This document shows, piece after piece, positions 45,601-55,438 of a stretch of DNA of 64,000 nucleotides (position 1 is its first letter; each line of letters opens with the position of its first letter). This DNA is from Phallusia mammillata. Taxonomy: Eukaryota > Chordata > Ascidiacea > Phlebobranchia > Ascidiidae. The notes below the pieces were generated by a model. It searched no databases. It was not told the origin of the DNA and was given only the letters and a program-made list of their open reading frames with translations. The translations under genes and the position numbers were made by a program. The stretch spans positions 6,333-70,332 of the forward strand of contig QLIY01000436.1 of assembly GCA_003260075.1 (NCBI GenBank), written 5' to 3'.

Positions 45601-47577
45601 CAAAATTGGAAAAAAAAAACTACACTTAAGGTAATCGTACTCGGTATCGAAGGTATATACATGTGGTACTCGTACTCGGTATCGGTACTCACTTCAAAAC
45701 CTGGTATCGTCCCATCACTACAATATATTTAGATCAAATACCTTTGCGGGCCGGATGAAATCACGTCACGGGCCGGATCGTAGGCCGAAGTTTGATGACC
45801 CCTGATATAAAACATTCCAATATCAAACAGATAAACAAAAATTTGTTTTACAAAAAAGTACATGCAAAATAACACTGAAAAATCTGGAGTTTCTGGCTCA
45901 AAGGGGAAATTAAGTAGCAAACTTACGGATGACTAATGGTTCCAACAACTCTTGGAGGAATTGGAGGAGCATCCTCAGTGTCACTCTCATTCTCCATCAC
46001 AGTGGTCAAAACACTGGGGATTGGGGCTGGTGGGGGTGGGGGGCGTTGAGGGGGGTTTCTTGTATGCACCCACTCTACAAACTCCGCAGGAATGTAACCA
46101 GTCTCATTTGTCCTTTGGTTTGTGCCATACAGCCAACCATCGGGTCTTTGTTCTGTGCCCTACAAATAAGGACGCCTTAAAGGTTAATATTCTGTAGCGG
46201 AAATAGTTTGCAGTAGTAAATTGCACAAATGGACAAAATCGGACAAGAACAGAAACATAGTACTTATGTGCTAAACACTTTCACTCTTGTGTGTACACAT
46301 AATGCCAGAATAAACACACCAAAATTGGTGCTAAAGTAAATCACAAAGCCACAACAATTTCTGATTAAAAAGAGTGCATTTTACGGGAAGAAAAACAAAC
46401 ATTGAAAACACAATATTCTGTTTAGCAACAATAAAACTCTCAAACACAAAGTAACTTACAGTGAATTTGAAGACAAATGGTTTTTTGACAAAAATGGTGT
46501 CCCTCACTTGGCATCCAATACACCTTTCATGATCTTGTGGTTCATAATTGGCTATCATTCGGTATTCAATACCTGCACATGTTGAACCATTTTTGAAAAG
46601 TAGGGATTGCCAGAGAGTATTTTATAAAAGCTGACATATATTGTTAGGCTAAAACTGTCTTGTTTTCGATCATGTCTCATAGTAACACTATTCAACACTA
46701 CTAACACTACTAAAATTTCCGTAGTGAAGCACTAGGCTTGTGGTTAGCCAAAATTGAGCTAAATGTGTCATTTTGGCAAATGTCTGAGCCAGAACTTAAA
46801 AATTTGGCAGGAAATGAACATTTCTTCATGTCAAAAAACACTTAGAAAATCATTTTTACAACTCACCAACTGAAAATTTATTCTGTTCATAATATTATTA
46901 TCAAAGCTGACACAACTTTGATTTTCAGACAGTTACTTGACCATATGTGAAACAAGTTTCTTTGTGGTTCATTACCAGTTATGACATTGAACAGATGGGG
47001 TGAGGCAAAGCTTTTCAGTGGTTGCTCACAGCAACCTGGAGTGTATGAACATGACAAAACTGACCTATTGTCTTCACCAGCTGCAGTAAAAAGACCTTAA
47101 CAGGTCGAAACAGAGTGCAATGTCTGCACCTTAGTAATTGATGTTTTCAAAAAAAATGAGCCATAGTGTCTGCAAGTTATTTTGAGTTGTTTGCAGTTTA
47201 TATAGGGTGTCTTTGAGTGTCGATGGTTTAACTTGCATTTAACATTGCAATTATTTTAACCAATAACTTTGTTAGGTTTCGGCAGATTCTGTAAATGTTT
47301 TAGCATGACAGCTATATATTTAGTTTGACCTGGAACTTTTGCATCAGGTTCGGTGCATCAGATCGCAATATTGACAAGTGCAATCAATTTAAAAACAAAA
47401 TTGTCATACAACAAAGCCCAAAGTCCCCAAACCCTCATCAATAAATGCTGAGAACCAGAAAATGTGATCAGGTCATCATTATATAAAATTTATAAATATA
47501 ATACCACAAGTAGATTATCGCACTCAGAAAAACATAAAAAAACTCTTACCTGATGCCTGTTGCTGGTGAGGATACAT
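39631..47577 (-). CDS. Class I PI3K regulatory subunit (p85/p55 family), SH3-nSH2-iSH2-cSH2
   Basis: This adaptor recruits the p110 lipid kinase to phosphotyrosines at the membrane. Twelve exons join in phase to about 556 aa: 47550-47577, 46460-46572, 45927-46159, 45433-45535, 44351-44483, 43237-43406, 42554-42682, 41844-41965, 41426-41602, 40904-41080, 40408-40503, 39631-39820. An N-terminal SH3-like domain ([30 protein letters not shown]) is followed by a Pro-rich linker ([13 protein letters not shown]). The nSH2 ([31 protein letters not shown]) and cSH2 ([19 protein letters not shown]) both keep the FLVR Arg. The coiled-coil iSH2 lies between them ([15 protein letters not shown]). Vertebrate p85 has a RhoGAP/BH domain between SH3 and nSH2; none is present here. 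Intron 7 seems to use a GC donor (CAG|GCAAGT at 42554/42553). Exon 8 is partly repeated at 42045-42133 by a poly-C duplication. Confidence 0.93.
39879..40212. mobile_element. 334-bp element with 26-bp inverted ends enclosing tRNA-like sequence
   Basis: The left end (aatcatagtacgccaggcct at 39879) and right end (aggcctagcgtactatgatt ending 40212) are inverted repeats of 26 bp with one mismatch. Inside, 40075-40135 has a Pol III A box (tagctcagttggtgg) and a B-box-like gggtttgaatgc. A second B-box-like gggtttgaatccc occurs at 39908-39920, and both are followed by a shared ctagcctgtgccttg block. The element lies in the last intron of the PI3K regulatory gene. Confidence 0.7.
41884..42197. repeat. 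Direct duplication bridged by poly-C (C12)
   Basis: Bases 41884-42032 are repeated at 42045-42197 around C12 (42033-42044) with about three substitutions. The second copy contains exon 8 of the PI3K regulatory gene up to the codons for MLNK and then meets the poly-C, so it lacks the exon end and donor. Confidence 0.92.
44879..45234. mobile_element. hAT-type MITE with perfect target-site duplication
   Basis: The element spans 44887-45226 (340 bp), beginning caggggttctcaacc and ending ggttgagaaccactg. It is flanked by the perfect 8-bp duplication ttctaaat (44879-44886 and 45227-45234). It has gcggaccgg-type sub-terminal repeats at both ends and no coding capacity. It is in intron 4 of the PI3K regulatory gene. 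Confidence 0.93.
45641..45720. repeat. Second copy of the repeat at the left window edge
   Basis: The segment matches bases 1-67 with one substitution, including the terminal cccatcacta. It lies in intron 3 of the PI3K regulatory gene. Confidence 0.7.
45740..45804. repeat. One end of a further hAT-type element
   Basis: The segment contains cgggccggatcgtaggccga and ends tttgatgacccctg. Its reverse complement begins caggggtcatcaaa, a typical hAT terminus with gggccgg sub-terminal motifs. The other end is not seen, so this is a solo or truncated end. Confidence 0.55.
47086..47112 (+). other. Weak hammerhead-like helix followed by GAAAC
   Basis: The sequence gacct-taac-aggtc-gaaac has the stem II plus GAAAC arrangement of Penelope-type hammerheads, but the CUGAUGA core is not recognisable. 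It lies in the first intron of the PI3K regulatory gene. Confidence 0.2.
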
Positions 47578-49054
47578 TGTGGAATAATGTACTTTCTGCT
47601 TTACAAACCTAACAACGAGTGACTCACATTATTGGTACTTTAAAAAGGATCCACCTGCAATATAGCGCAATAATTTCAAAAAACTGATATTTTTTCCTTA
47701 GAAATGTCGGCGATTTCTGCAAATCTGTGAAACTATTGCAAGCTAATCCTGAATATTTTGCTAACCCCATATTTTATCCATGATAGAGTACAGGCAGATT
47801 CCACAACAAGAAAAAACCAAGTTCTTTATTCAATGACGCATCGGCAAACAATTGACAGACGTAAAATAAACAGAAAAAATCAGCTAATATTTAATCCCCA
47901 ATGAAACGGTCGCGTATAACGTTAACGCCCCATCTCGGCTAATTCGACTAATAAAGTGACTAAATTGGCACCTTCATAAACTTCCAGGCATAAAAAATTA
48001 CAGTTTCGCAGCAATCTCTGCAAAGCAGTAGCTAGCTACACATTACACACAAGGACTGTTTTGAGACTAAAACACTCGAGCGTGGATTTTTATTTTGGAA
48101 CTTCCTTATGGGCTTGCCAGGTGGGTAATACTTAGAAACAGATCATGAAGTGATTTTCCAATTTGTAATCAAAGAATGGTTTAAAATTACTTGTTGTGCC
48201 AGATTTGAAGCAAAATGTGGCCTACTTAGATTTGGGTCGAACTTTTTTGATTTTCGACTGGCATGTGTTTAACGACAAACCTTACTTTTCTTACAATTGA
48301 TTTAATATGCACCCATTTTAAACATGGGTGGTTAGTTTTTAGCAGGGCTCCTTCAACTCGTCTCACCAACGCCACATACCCTGCACAAAACGGTGCAGCT
48401 GTTGCGTAGCTATTTGGGGTTTAGCGATTATTTTAATGCAATCAGAGTCAATATAAGCCCATGGTGGCTCTGGTGCAATGGTGTCGCTTTGCGTTGTCCC
48501 AAAGCGAGACCAACCCAACTCAGTTCAGCATAACTACTGATAACTGCTGATTATTTGCGTGCAAGCTATTTTTTTATTTTTTTATTTTTTTTATTTTTTT
48601 TTCTTCACGGGGTTCGAACCCAGGAACCTCCCGGGGACGAATCCCGATCAGGTTTTTTATGTCTGTATATGGGTCAGGCGCGCCAGGCCATTCGGCCAAG
48701 TTCCGATTTGCAACGACGACTGGAAAGATATTATTGCAGTTACGAATACTTTGGACCATAGTCNGTGCAAGCTATTTATTAAAGGGCGTCAAATTTTCTT
48801 GTATCTTTGTCGCCACCTTACGTCAAAAATATTTCCAATCAATTTGTAATTAACTACAGAGTGGTTTCGTACTTTCGTCGCCCCGAGAAATGGTCCAGTC
48901 TTTTACGGCGTTAACAACAATAAGCACACAGAAACTAATGGAACTGGAACAGGCATGCAAAAATCATGTGAAGTACCTGGCATTATTAGGCAAATAGTAT
49001 CAATAATCTCAAAAAAGATAACACACATCGACGCAAAAAAAGTTTACTTTGCAG
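47578..49054. other. Intergenic region upstream of the PI3K regulatory gene
   Basis: Apart from the SINE at 48572-48764, I see no supported exon. The part next to 47577 should include the promoter and 5' UTR of the PI3K regulatory gene. Confidence 0.45.
48559..48777 (-). mobile_element. tRNA-derived SINE with A-rich tail and target-site duplication
   Basis: The element body is 48572-48764, read on the minus strand. It has a tRNA-like A box (cttggccgaatggcc), a B box (gggttcgaaccccg) and an A-rich tail of a-runs broken by single t bases. It is flanked by a 13-bp direct duplication gtgcaagctattt (48559-48571 and 48765-48777). The only ambiguous base in the window (n at 48764) sits exactly at its 5' junction. 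A diverged relative is at about 60285-60376 on the plus strand. Confidence 0.85.
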
Positions 49055-49381
49055 TTACACCATCATGCCTTTCGGGGATCGAAGCAAACGTCGTCGGCGT
49101 CGTTTCTTTTGAGGAGACTGTTTTTCAAAGGGATCCGGCAGAATGTGCTGGCCGTTTTCAAGCTGTGTCGTCGTCAGACCTGTGTCTTCGCCCCTATGTA
49201 CAGGAGTTGCTAGTATCACCCGCCTTTGACGAACCGTGCGGTATCGTTGAAACAGGGCAAGACCAATGATGATAGCTGCCAGGACGATAAACAGAACTAC
49301 ACTTGCAGACACGCTCGCTATAAGCGCTGTGTGGGCTGCTCTGTCGTCTGCTTCACTGGTAGCCTTGACTGTTCCATTACT
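49055..49381 (-). CDS. Last exon of an unidentified single-pass membrane protein
   Basis: An open frame follows an acceptor-like tcgagcag at about 49382-49389 and ends with a stop at 49055-49057. It begins NGTVKATSEADDRAAH, continues into one hydrophobic segment (ASVVLFIVLAAIIIGLALF) and then a basic cytoplasmic tail with a poly-Arg cluster (KKRRRRRLL). This is the layout of the last exon of a type I membrane receptor. I could not find its upstream exons on the minus strand up to 52 kb, and the family is unknown. Confidence 0.4.
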   Translation of the reverse strand, partial: SNGTVKATSEADDRAAHTALIASVSASVVLFIVLAAIIIGLALFQRYRTVRQRRVILATPVHRGEDTGLTTTQLENGQHILPDPFEKQSPQKKRRRRRLLRSPKGMMV

Positions 49382-49389
49382 GCTCGAAC

Positions 49390-52040
49390 AAACAAACAGA
49401 CTGTTATGATTTCTAAAGCAACAAGAGGTTGGTTGAAAATGTTGGTCGGTGAATATCGCATATGTCCGAACCGCATTTAAACATCACAAATTTTAAATCT
49501 GTGTAGTGATGTTAGATGTAGGTTTACTTGGTTTAAGTTAGTGATATTACGAATGTTCGGTTTGCCAATTTATTCGGCCCCAGCAATTTTTACAAAGATT
49601 CGGTTTCGAGCAAACAATTTGCTGCAACTCGCTCGAAAACCAATTATTGATGAACACAACTTGAAAGAGCAAAACATGCCCTTTCAGCCTAAGTAGATAC
49701 CATGGCATCATTTAAAATGCTTAATAACTAAATTTGCGTCAGTTATTGTGACCTTCAAGCCATCAGTAGGTAATTGACTTGCAGACCGACAACCACGGGC
49801 ATTTTTATGTGGCACATTTGTTATGCCAAAGCTTTAGCGTACGACTTGACGTTTAAATCGACCGAACGCATCAGCCAAAACTTCCGCATAAGGTCTCAGT
49901 CCGAAACTACTTTAGCCGACTTGGTGCACTAGTTTAAGTCATGCGATGTAGGCTAATGTTCTGTTTCCCTAACAATAAAGTTAGTAACTTATACACAAGG
50001 ACAATTGTCAGCAAATATTGTTGTTTTAAATCCTATTTTCTCTTCGTTTGGCTATAAAAAATCGTCACAACATGTAGGCTGTTACGTTCAGAAGAAGCTT
50101 TGTTTTACTCGATTTATTTCTTTTATGCTAAAATAAATTGCATGGTGAACGACCTTAGAATTGCAAAGATAAACTAAATGCTTCCTTGATCGTCACTAAT
50201 CGTACGTAACTTACATTTACACTTAAATAGAATCGCTACAACGTAACTAGCATATTGTCCTATTTTTGCACAAAAAAGCAAACCGCTTCGTAACACACTT
50301 GGTAGAGCTGACGGTTGCAGTGGTAGGTTGCCAGGGATTGGTTCCATTCATCACCATTGTTGATGTACGAAAATTTTCCGTAACTTTACTGGGTGTTTCT
50401 AAACATCAATGTCTTTGCTGCAGCAACAAAGGCTCTACACGTCGATACGCTCGCTTAGACAGGCATACGTAAACAGCACCGTGCTGCTATTGGCTGGTGA
50501 ACGCCTGGAGCTAAAGTTGCACCAACTTCTTTAAATAATTTATGCTGCCTTCCTTGCTTCCCTGTACTTCTCTTTGGTGTCGCGCTGAATGTTGGCTTGT
50601 TAGTGATGTGCGGTGAAAACAGAGCAGAGGCCAATTAGGATTAATTTGACTTTACTTCATGCGAGTGGCAGCAGATTGGTGTTTCGTGTGATGGGCGAAA
50701 GTGGTTAAGTGCTTTTTTGATGCTAATACATTCGAAAACCCCACTTGCATATTATCGTCGGTCTATCTTTCACACTGTTCAATTTGTTTTTTCTTGTAAT
50801 TACTTGTAGTTAATTTGGTTCAAACATGCCTGTCGTGCATGAATTTTCTACAAAACTGTTTTGTAAAGTCTGTTATTTGTATTCGTTTCTTTTTGTGAAA
50901 GCTCTTTTTTGAAATTGTACAAAATAAACTCTGCGAAATTGTTGAATTTTACGCCATCACCCACCATAGGAGTTAAAATCAGTAAGAAACATTTCTCGAT
51001 ATTAAGGTGTATTGTTCCAGCAACGAACCATGTGTTACAAGTACAAGTTTTTATACAAGGATAAGAACAACAAAAAAGGTCAAAGTCAAGATTGCGCCAT
51101 TTCACTAACACAAAGGAATCTGTATTACCCTGGGGAAAACCAAAGCGGTTCGAGATTTACAACTTTACTTTCGAGGCGAAGTCATGGCGACACTAAATAA
51201 ATAGAGCATTGGTGCGACACTGCTTACCAATTAAGGCGATTAAGTTTACTTTATTGTTGCGCAATATTATTTTTGTATTACCAACTGGATTTAAGCGGAT
51301 GATCACTCAAACAATAACTCTTTTCTGTATAAAATCGTAGAGTCAAACCGGAACTGAACTGAAGCCGCAAATTACGATGTCCTAAAACCCAAACCGGAGT
51401 TGAACCCATATATGTAGATATGCAATTGTTTGGACCAAATAAACCAATACCGGAACCGAACCAGTAAAAATGCAAATTCTATTATATTTCGTGATTTGTC
51501 TGTTTTTCAAAACACCGAACTGAAGAACACGCGAGCTATAGGGCGTGTCAAAAATCACGAATTTTAAGGAGACGCGCAATGTACCGTCAAAGTTTTTTCG
51601 GAGTTTGGTAAGGACATGTATCAACATCTGATCGGTAGAATTCAAATTAAACGAAAGGGATTTAAACCGGTTTGAAAAACGCAAACCGGTCCGGACCGGA
51701 TAATTTAACAAAACCCGAGAATATACATTGTTTAAAACCGGAACCGAACCCAAACCCTTACAAACTATAATGAGTGAACTCGATCTGAATTTAAACCATA
51801 CAAAAAGTGGTTCGACTCCCTGTGAAAACTATTTGTAAGCATGACGCAACAGCCCCCCCCCCCCCCCCCCTAAGCATGACGCAACAGTGCTGGCCTGGTT
51901 GTTTGGCGAGCCGAAGCGAGCCGATGTACACCGACGGGGGAATCCCCTTTAACTTTTTTCGCGGTGCTGAATGACGGGGCTGAAATATGACTCACTGCGT
52001 TGTAATTCGAGCATATAACCGGAGCGGAACTACAGAAAGC
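49390..52040. other. Region with no supported gene, partly a segmental duplication
   Basis: I see no exon with homology here. The part from about 50480 to 51240 resembles 53300-54430 (shared blocks such as ttatgctgccttcctt and cctggggaaaacc) and forms the upstream half of a tandem duplication that includes the TNFR-like genes. A C18 tract (51853-51870) is flanked by a 17-bp direct repeat. Confidence 0.5.
51836..51887. repeat. Short direct duplication bridged by poly-C (C18)
   Basis: The 17-mer taagcatgacgcaacag occurs directly before and after C18 at 51853-51870. Confidence 0.85.
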
Positions 52041-52781
52041 ATGAGTGTTTTAAAGATTGGTATCACAGTGATCGTTATACTTTGCATTGCGAGCCGAGGT
52101 GAGAGCTCTCCGAAGTTAAAGACGCATTTACCGTAAAGCAAAAACTTAACTATGCCAAAAATGCAAGATGTGGCCTTGGCTGTGTTTAGAAAAGTGCAGA
52201 GTCAAAACGCAGCAGCTGAACAAAACTGTGGACGGGACAAGTTTTATTTAAGTTCCACAGACAGATGTGAAGACTGTTTCCAATATTGCCGAAATGGAGA
52301 TGTCGTTATGTGCCAAAATTTCTGCCCCTCTGTCTACGTCCAGGTTTACAAACTTGAACCAATACAGAACGAGCTTCGAATTCATCAGATTGTAGGCATC
52401 GGAATCGCCATCCTGCTGTTGCTGATGTTGATTTGGAACATTTGCAAGTGTCGCCGCTCATTCAAATCTAAGCAAATGAAAGATGTTGAAAAAGGCAAGC
52501 CGTACGACAGTGGATCAACTTCGACTGTAGGGTCAAGCCGTAGCGATGCCTCCCAAACGCAGTTGCTACCCCCACAGAAGAACAATGATCCTCAGTCTAA
52601 TGACAACCGGATTGACTTGGCAAACTTTCACGGACAAGCAACTCAAGTCGAACGCCAATCGGAGGCTTCTCTGAGACAAGTTCCCCCCTCAAACGACCAA
52701 TCGAACGAAACACGCGCTAAAATGTGCAATAAAAATAAATACGACACAACGGTTAATTTGAGTAAACCGATGTGTCACTAG
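52041..52781 (+). pseudogene. BCMA-like TNFR-family membrane protein with an in-frame stop
   Basis: The frame starts at 52041 with a signal peptide (MSVLKIGITVIVILCIASRG). It meets TAA at 52134-52136 and continues in the same frame from ATG 52152 to a stop at 52779-52781. After the stop come one cysteine module (C-x12-C-x2-C-x3-C-x7-C-x3-C, in NCGRDKFYLSSTDRC and the following residues), a membrane segment (IVGIGIAILLLLMLIW) and a polar tail of about 95 residues. The paralogue at 54689 reads through at the same point. Either this copy is a pseudogene, or a donor at GAG|GTGAG (52098) splices out the stop, or translation starts at 52152 without a signal peptide. Confidence 0.65.
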
Positions 52782-52947
52782 CTTGTGTACTTTTTTAGTT
52801 TTTATGTGTTTTTTTAACTTGTTTGGATTTTAACAGAAACAAATAAGAATCGCTAAAACCGGAAAACGTATATTTCGAAAACATACTGAAAGTTGTGAAA
52901 AATGTACCTTTCAATGTTTTCAAACAGGCAAAAAACATGTTTTGTGG

Positions 52948-53062
52948 CGTTAAAGCAAACAATCGTCAGTGTACATTGCTTGGTATGGTGCAAGTGCTCC
53001 CCCCCCCCGGCGTTAAAGCAAACAATCGTCAGTGTACATTGCTTGGTATGGTGCAACACGTG
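52948..53062. repeat. Direct duplication bridged by poly-C (C10)
   Basis: Bases 52948-52998 are repeated at 53009-53059 around C10 (52999-53008). A more diverged relative of the same block is at about 55650-55700, downstream of the second TNFR-like gene, as expected from the segmental duplication. Confidence 0.88.
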
Positions 53063-54688
53063 ACACATCACCAGAAGGGGAAAAACCTAAAACTTTTTGT
53101 GTAAGGTGCTATAGTCTCGTTTCACTGGAAGCAAACTCAGTCAAGCGTAGTGCACCTTTTTCTTTCTCTCTTGTTGTAAACGCTTTTTCGCAAATTAGCT
53201 TTTGTTACAGATTACGCGATCACTACAAAACTGTTTCACCTGTTCTTACAGGTTTTTGATTAAATAAAATTTCGCTTGATTGCTCTGTGGTTTGTAGCGT
53301 TTGCTAGAGCAAGCAAGGCTTTCAACCACAATACGCTTACTTAGGCAGGTAAACATAATCAGTACAGTGCTGTTTTCACCGTACAGATCGGGCTAAAGTT
53401 GCATTAACTTTATGAACTAATTTATGCTGCCTTCCTTGTTTCCACGCTGAATATTGACTTATTAGTGATGTGCGGCAAAAACAAAGCAAAGGGCAATGGA
53501 GTTGATTTGACTTTGCTTGCTGCCATTGACAGCTCATTGGTGTTTCGTGTAAAGGAGAAAGGACAGAAAATGAGTTTTTCTTTTTAATGGGAAGGTTGGT
53601 TTATTCAATTTAAAAACTATTGTTCCATGGTATTTTTATGTCGTTAGTGCCTGTACACACGATTATCTTTTAGCCATTACATAATGTTGTTTCAAGAACT
53701 ATTGTTTTGTTTGGCGTATTACTTGTGATCGTCTTTTTTAAACAAACATTGCACAAGTTTTAACGAAAATACTAAGAAACAAATCTGCAAGTTTTTGAAA
53801 CTCGCCAGCCATTTCGCTCATCCGTTTGACTCAAAACAAACGCAATGCGCACGAAAAATTGCGACAGTTTTGTTCGCTTCTTTCATTTTCTTCATTCGCA
53901 TTATAAGTCCGCCGTCCAATTGCTTTTCGCAAGCTGGATTGTTGGATCAAATGTACGTTAACTTGTTTAACCTAACAGTTGCCTCTGCGTCGGAGAAATG
54001 CCACCGTTTCTTGCCTAGGGAAATACAAATGGTGTCGACGGGGTAAGAATCAATAACATTGTGAACACGGGACGTAAATTCTAGAGAATAAACGGCCAGC
54101 GTTAGGAATTTCAAGTTGTCAATATCAACTAAAGCAAGCGAAATGTGTACGATAAATTTATCAATATTAGTGTTTATTGTTCAAGCAAAAAAACGTTTGC
54201 AAAAACGAACAAGGTTTGATTACGTCATTTACATGAAGTGAACAAAACAAAAAACAAAGTGTAGATTGCGCAAAAGATGCAAAAGAATGTTGATTAACCT
54301 GGGGAAAACCCTGGTAAGTTACCAAACGGTTAGAGTTTACGACTTTGTTTTCGAGTCAAAACCCACCATGGCAACTCTAAGTAAACACTGAAATGCTGCG
54401 ATATCTGCTAACACATTCTGGCGATCAAATTTACTTTTATGATTGCGCCATATTCGGGTCTACTATGGCAATACACGGTGCGCATGATTTACATTACATG
54501 CGGTGTTCCGGCGAAGGCCTATACTTAATAGGATGAAAATAGATGCTATGACGGCATAGTTGTTTGCTTTCTCTGTGGCACAGGCGGCACAAGCACCTAT
54601 ACGGGAAAGCCCCTAAACTTTTTTCAGGTACCGGCGTGAATATGTATCACCGCTCTCCCGCTTACACTCGCAGATAACATAAAAAAGA

Positions 54689-55438
54689 ATGGACCTAAAC
54701 CGTGTTATCAGAGTAATCAGTATTCTTTCAGTGGCGTGTGGAGGTGAAAGCTTAGCGAATTTACAAGCATATTCATCAGAAAGCAAAAACCTGACTATGG
54801 ATAAGATGTATGAAGTTGCCGAAAGTGTTTTCACCAACAAACTAAAGCAAAATGCCGCGCTGGAACAAAACTGTGGGCTGAACAAGTATTTTTCAACTGC
54901 TACGGACAGATGTGAAGACTGCATTAAACTCTGCAGAGAAGATAATGTCGTCATGTGTCAAAATTACTGTCCCTCTGTTTACAACAAAGTTTATGAAATT
55001 GAACCAATACTAAACGAGCTTCAAATATATCGGTTTGTAGGAATCGGTTTTGCCATCCTGTTGTTGCTGATGTTGATTTTTACCATGTACTTGTGTTGCT
55101 GCCGCACACGCAAATCTAAACAGAAGAAAGATGTTGAACTGGGTAAGCAGCTGTACAAAAGTGTATCAACTTCGACTGTACAATCCAGCCGCAGTGATGA
55201 ATCCGAAAAGCAGTTGCTTCCCAAAAAGAAGAACAACGACGCTAATCCTGTTGGCAACGAGATTGGCGTGGCAAACTTTCCGAGACAAAGGACCCAGTCG
55301 GAAAGCCAAGCTCCCTTTGCGCCGAACAATTTTTCTCCCTCGGTCGACCAATCAAACGAAATACATGATACAGGGGGTAGTCAAAATAACAAATACGAGA
55401 AAACAGTTAATGTGAATAATACCCCTATGTATCACTAG
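54689..55438 (+). CDS. BCMA-like single-CRD TNF-receptor-family membrane protein
   Basis: The uninterrupted frame encodes 249 residues. Residues 1-18 are hydrophobic and probably a signal peptide. A single cysteine-rich module has Cys 62, 75, 78, 82, 90 and 94 (spacing 12-2-3-7-3) and includes NKYF, close to the BCMA/TACI-type module (spacing 12-2-3-8-3 with NEYF in BCMA, by family knowledge). Residues 117-136 form one membrane span (VGIGFAILLLLMLIFTMYL) followed by CCC and a basic stop-transfer. The 110-residue cytoplasmic tail is Ser, Gln and Asn rich without a clear TRAF or death domain. It is a tandem paralogue of 52041-52781. The ligand and role are unknown; membership of the TNFR superfamily is inferred from cysteine spacing and topology only. 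Confidence 0.7.
   Translation: MDLNRVIRVISILSVACGGESLANLQAYSSESKNLTMDKMYEVAESVFTNKLKQNAALEQNCGLNKYFSTATDRCEDCIKLCREDNVVMCQNYCPSVYNKVYEIEPILNELQIYRFVGIGFAILLLLMLIFTMYLCCCRTRKSKQKKDVELGKQLYKSVSTSTVQSSRSDESEKQLLPKKKNNDANPVGNEIGVANFPRQRTQSESQAPFAPNNFSPSVDQSNEIHDTGGSQNNKYEKTVNVNNTPMYH

Noticed and set aside
46021-46075. G-rich tract that could be a G-quadruplex or poly-G counterpart of the poly-C tracts
   Set aside because: It is the coding strand complement of the proline-rich linker of the PI3K regulatory subunit, and it is interrupted by other bases.
48464-48531. tRNA-like sequence (ctctggtgcaatggtgtcgc)
   Set aside because: It lacks a B box and cloverleaf pairing; only a weak A-box resemblance.
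53795-54046. Open frame with a hydrophobic N-terminal segment in the TNFR-like cluster, ending at a possible donor (GGTAAG near 54041)
   Set aside because: It has no good ATG context at the start, only one cysteine of the module, and no continuing exon that I could join. It may be a decayed fragment of the family.
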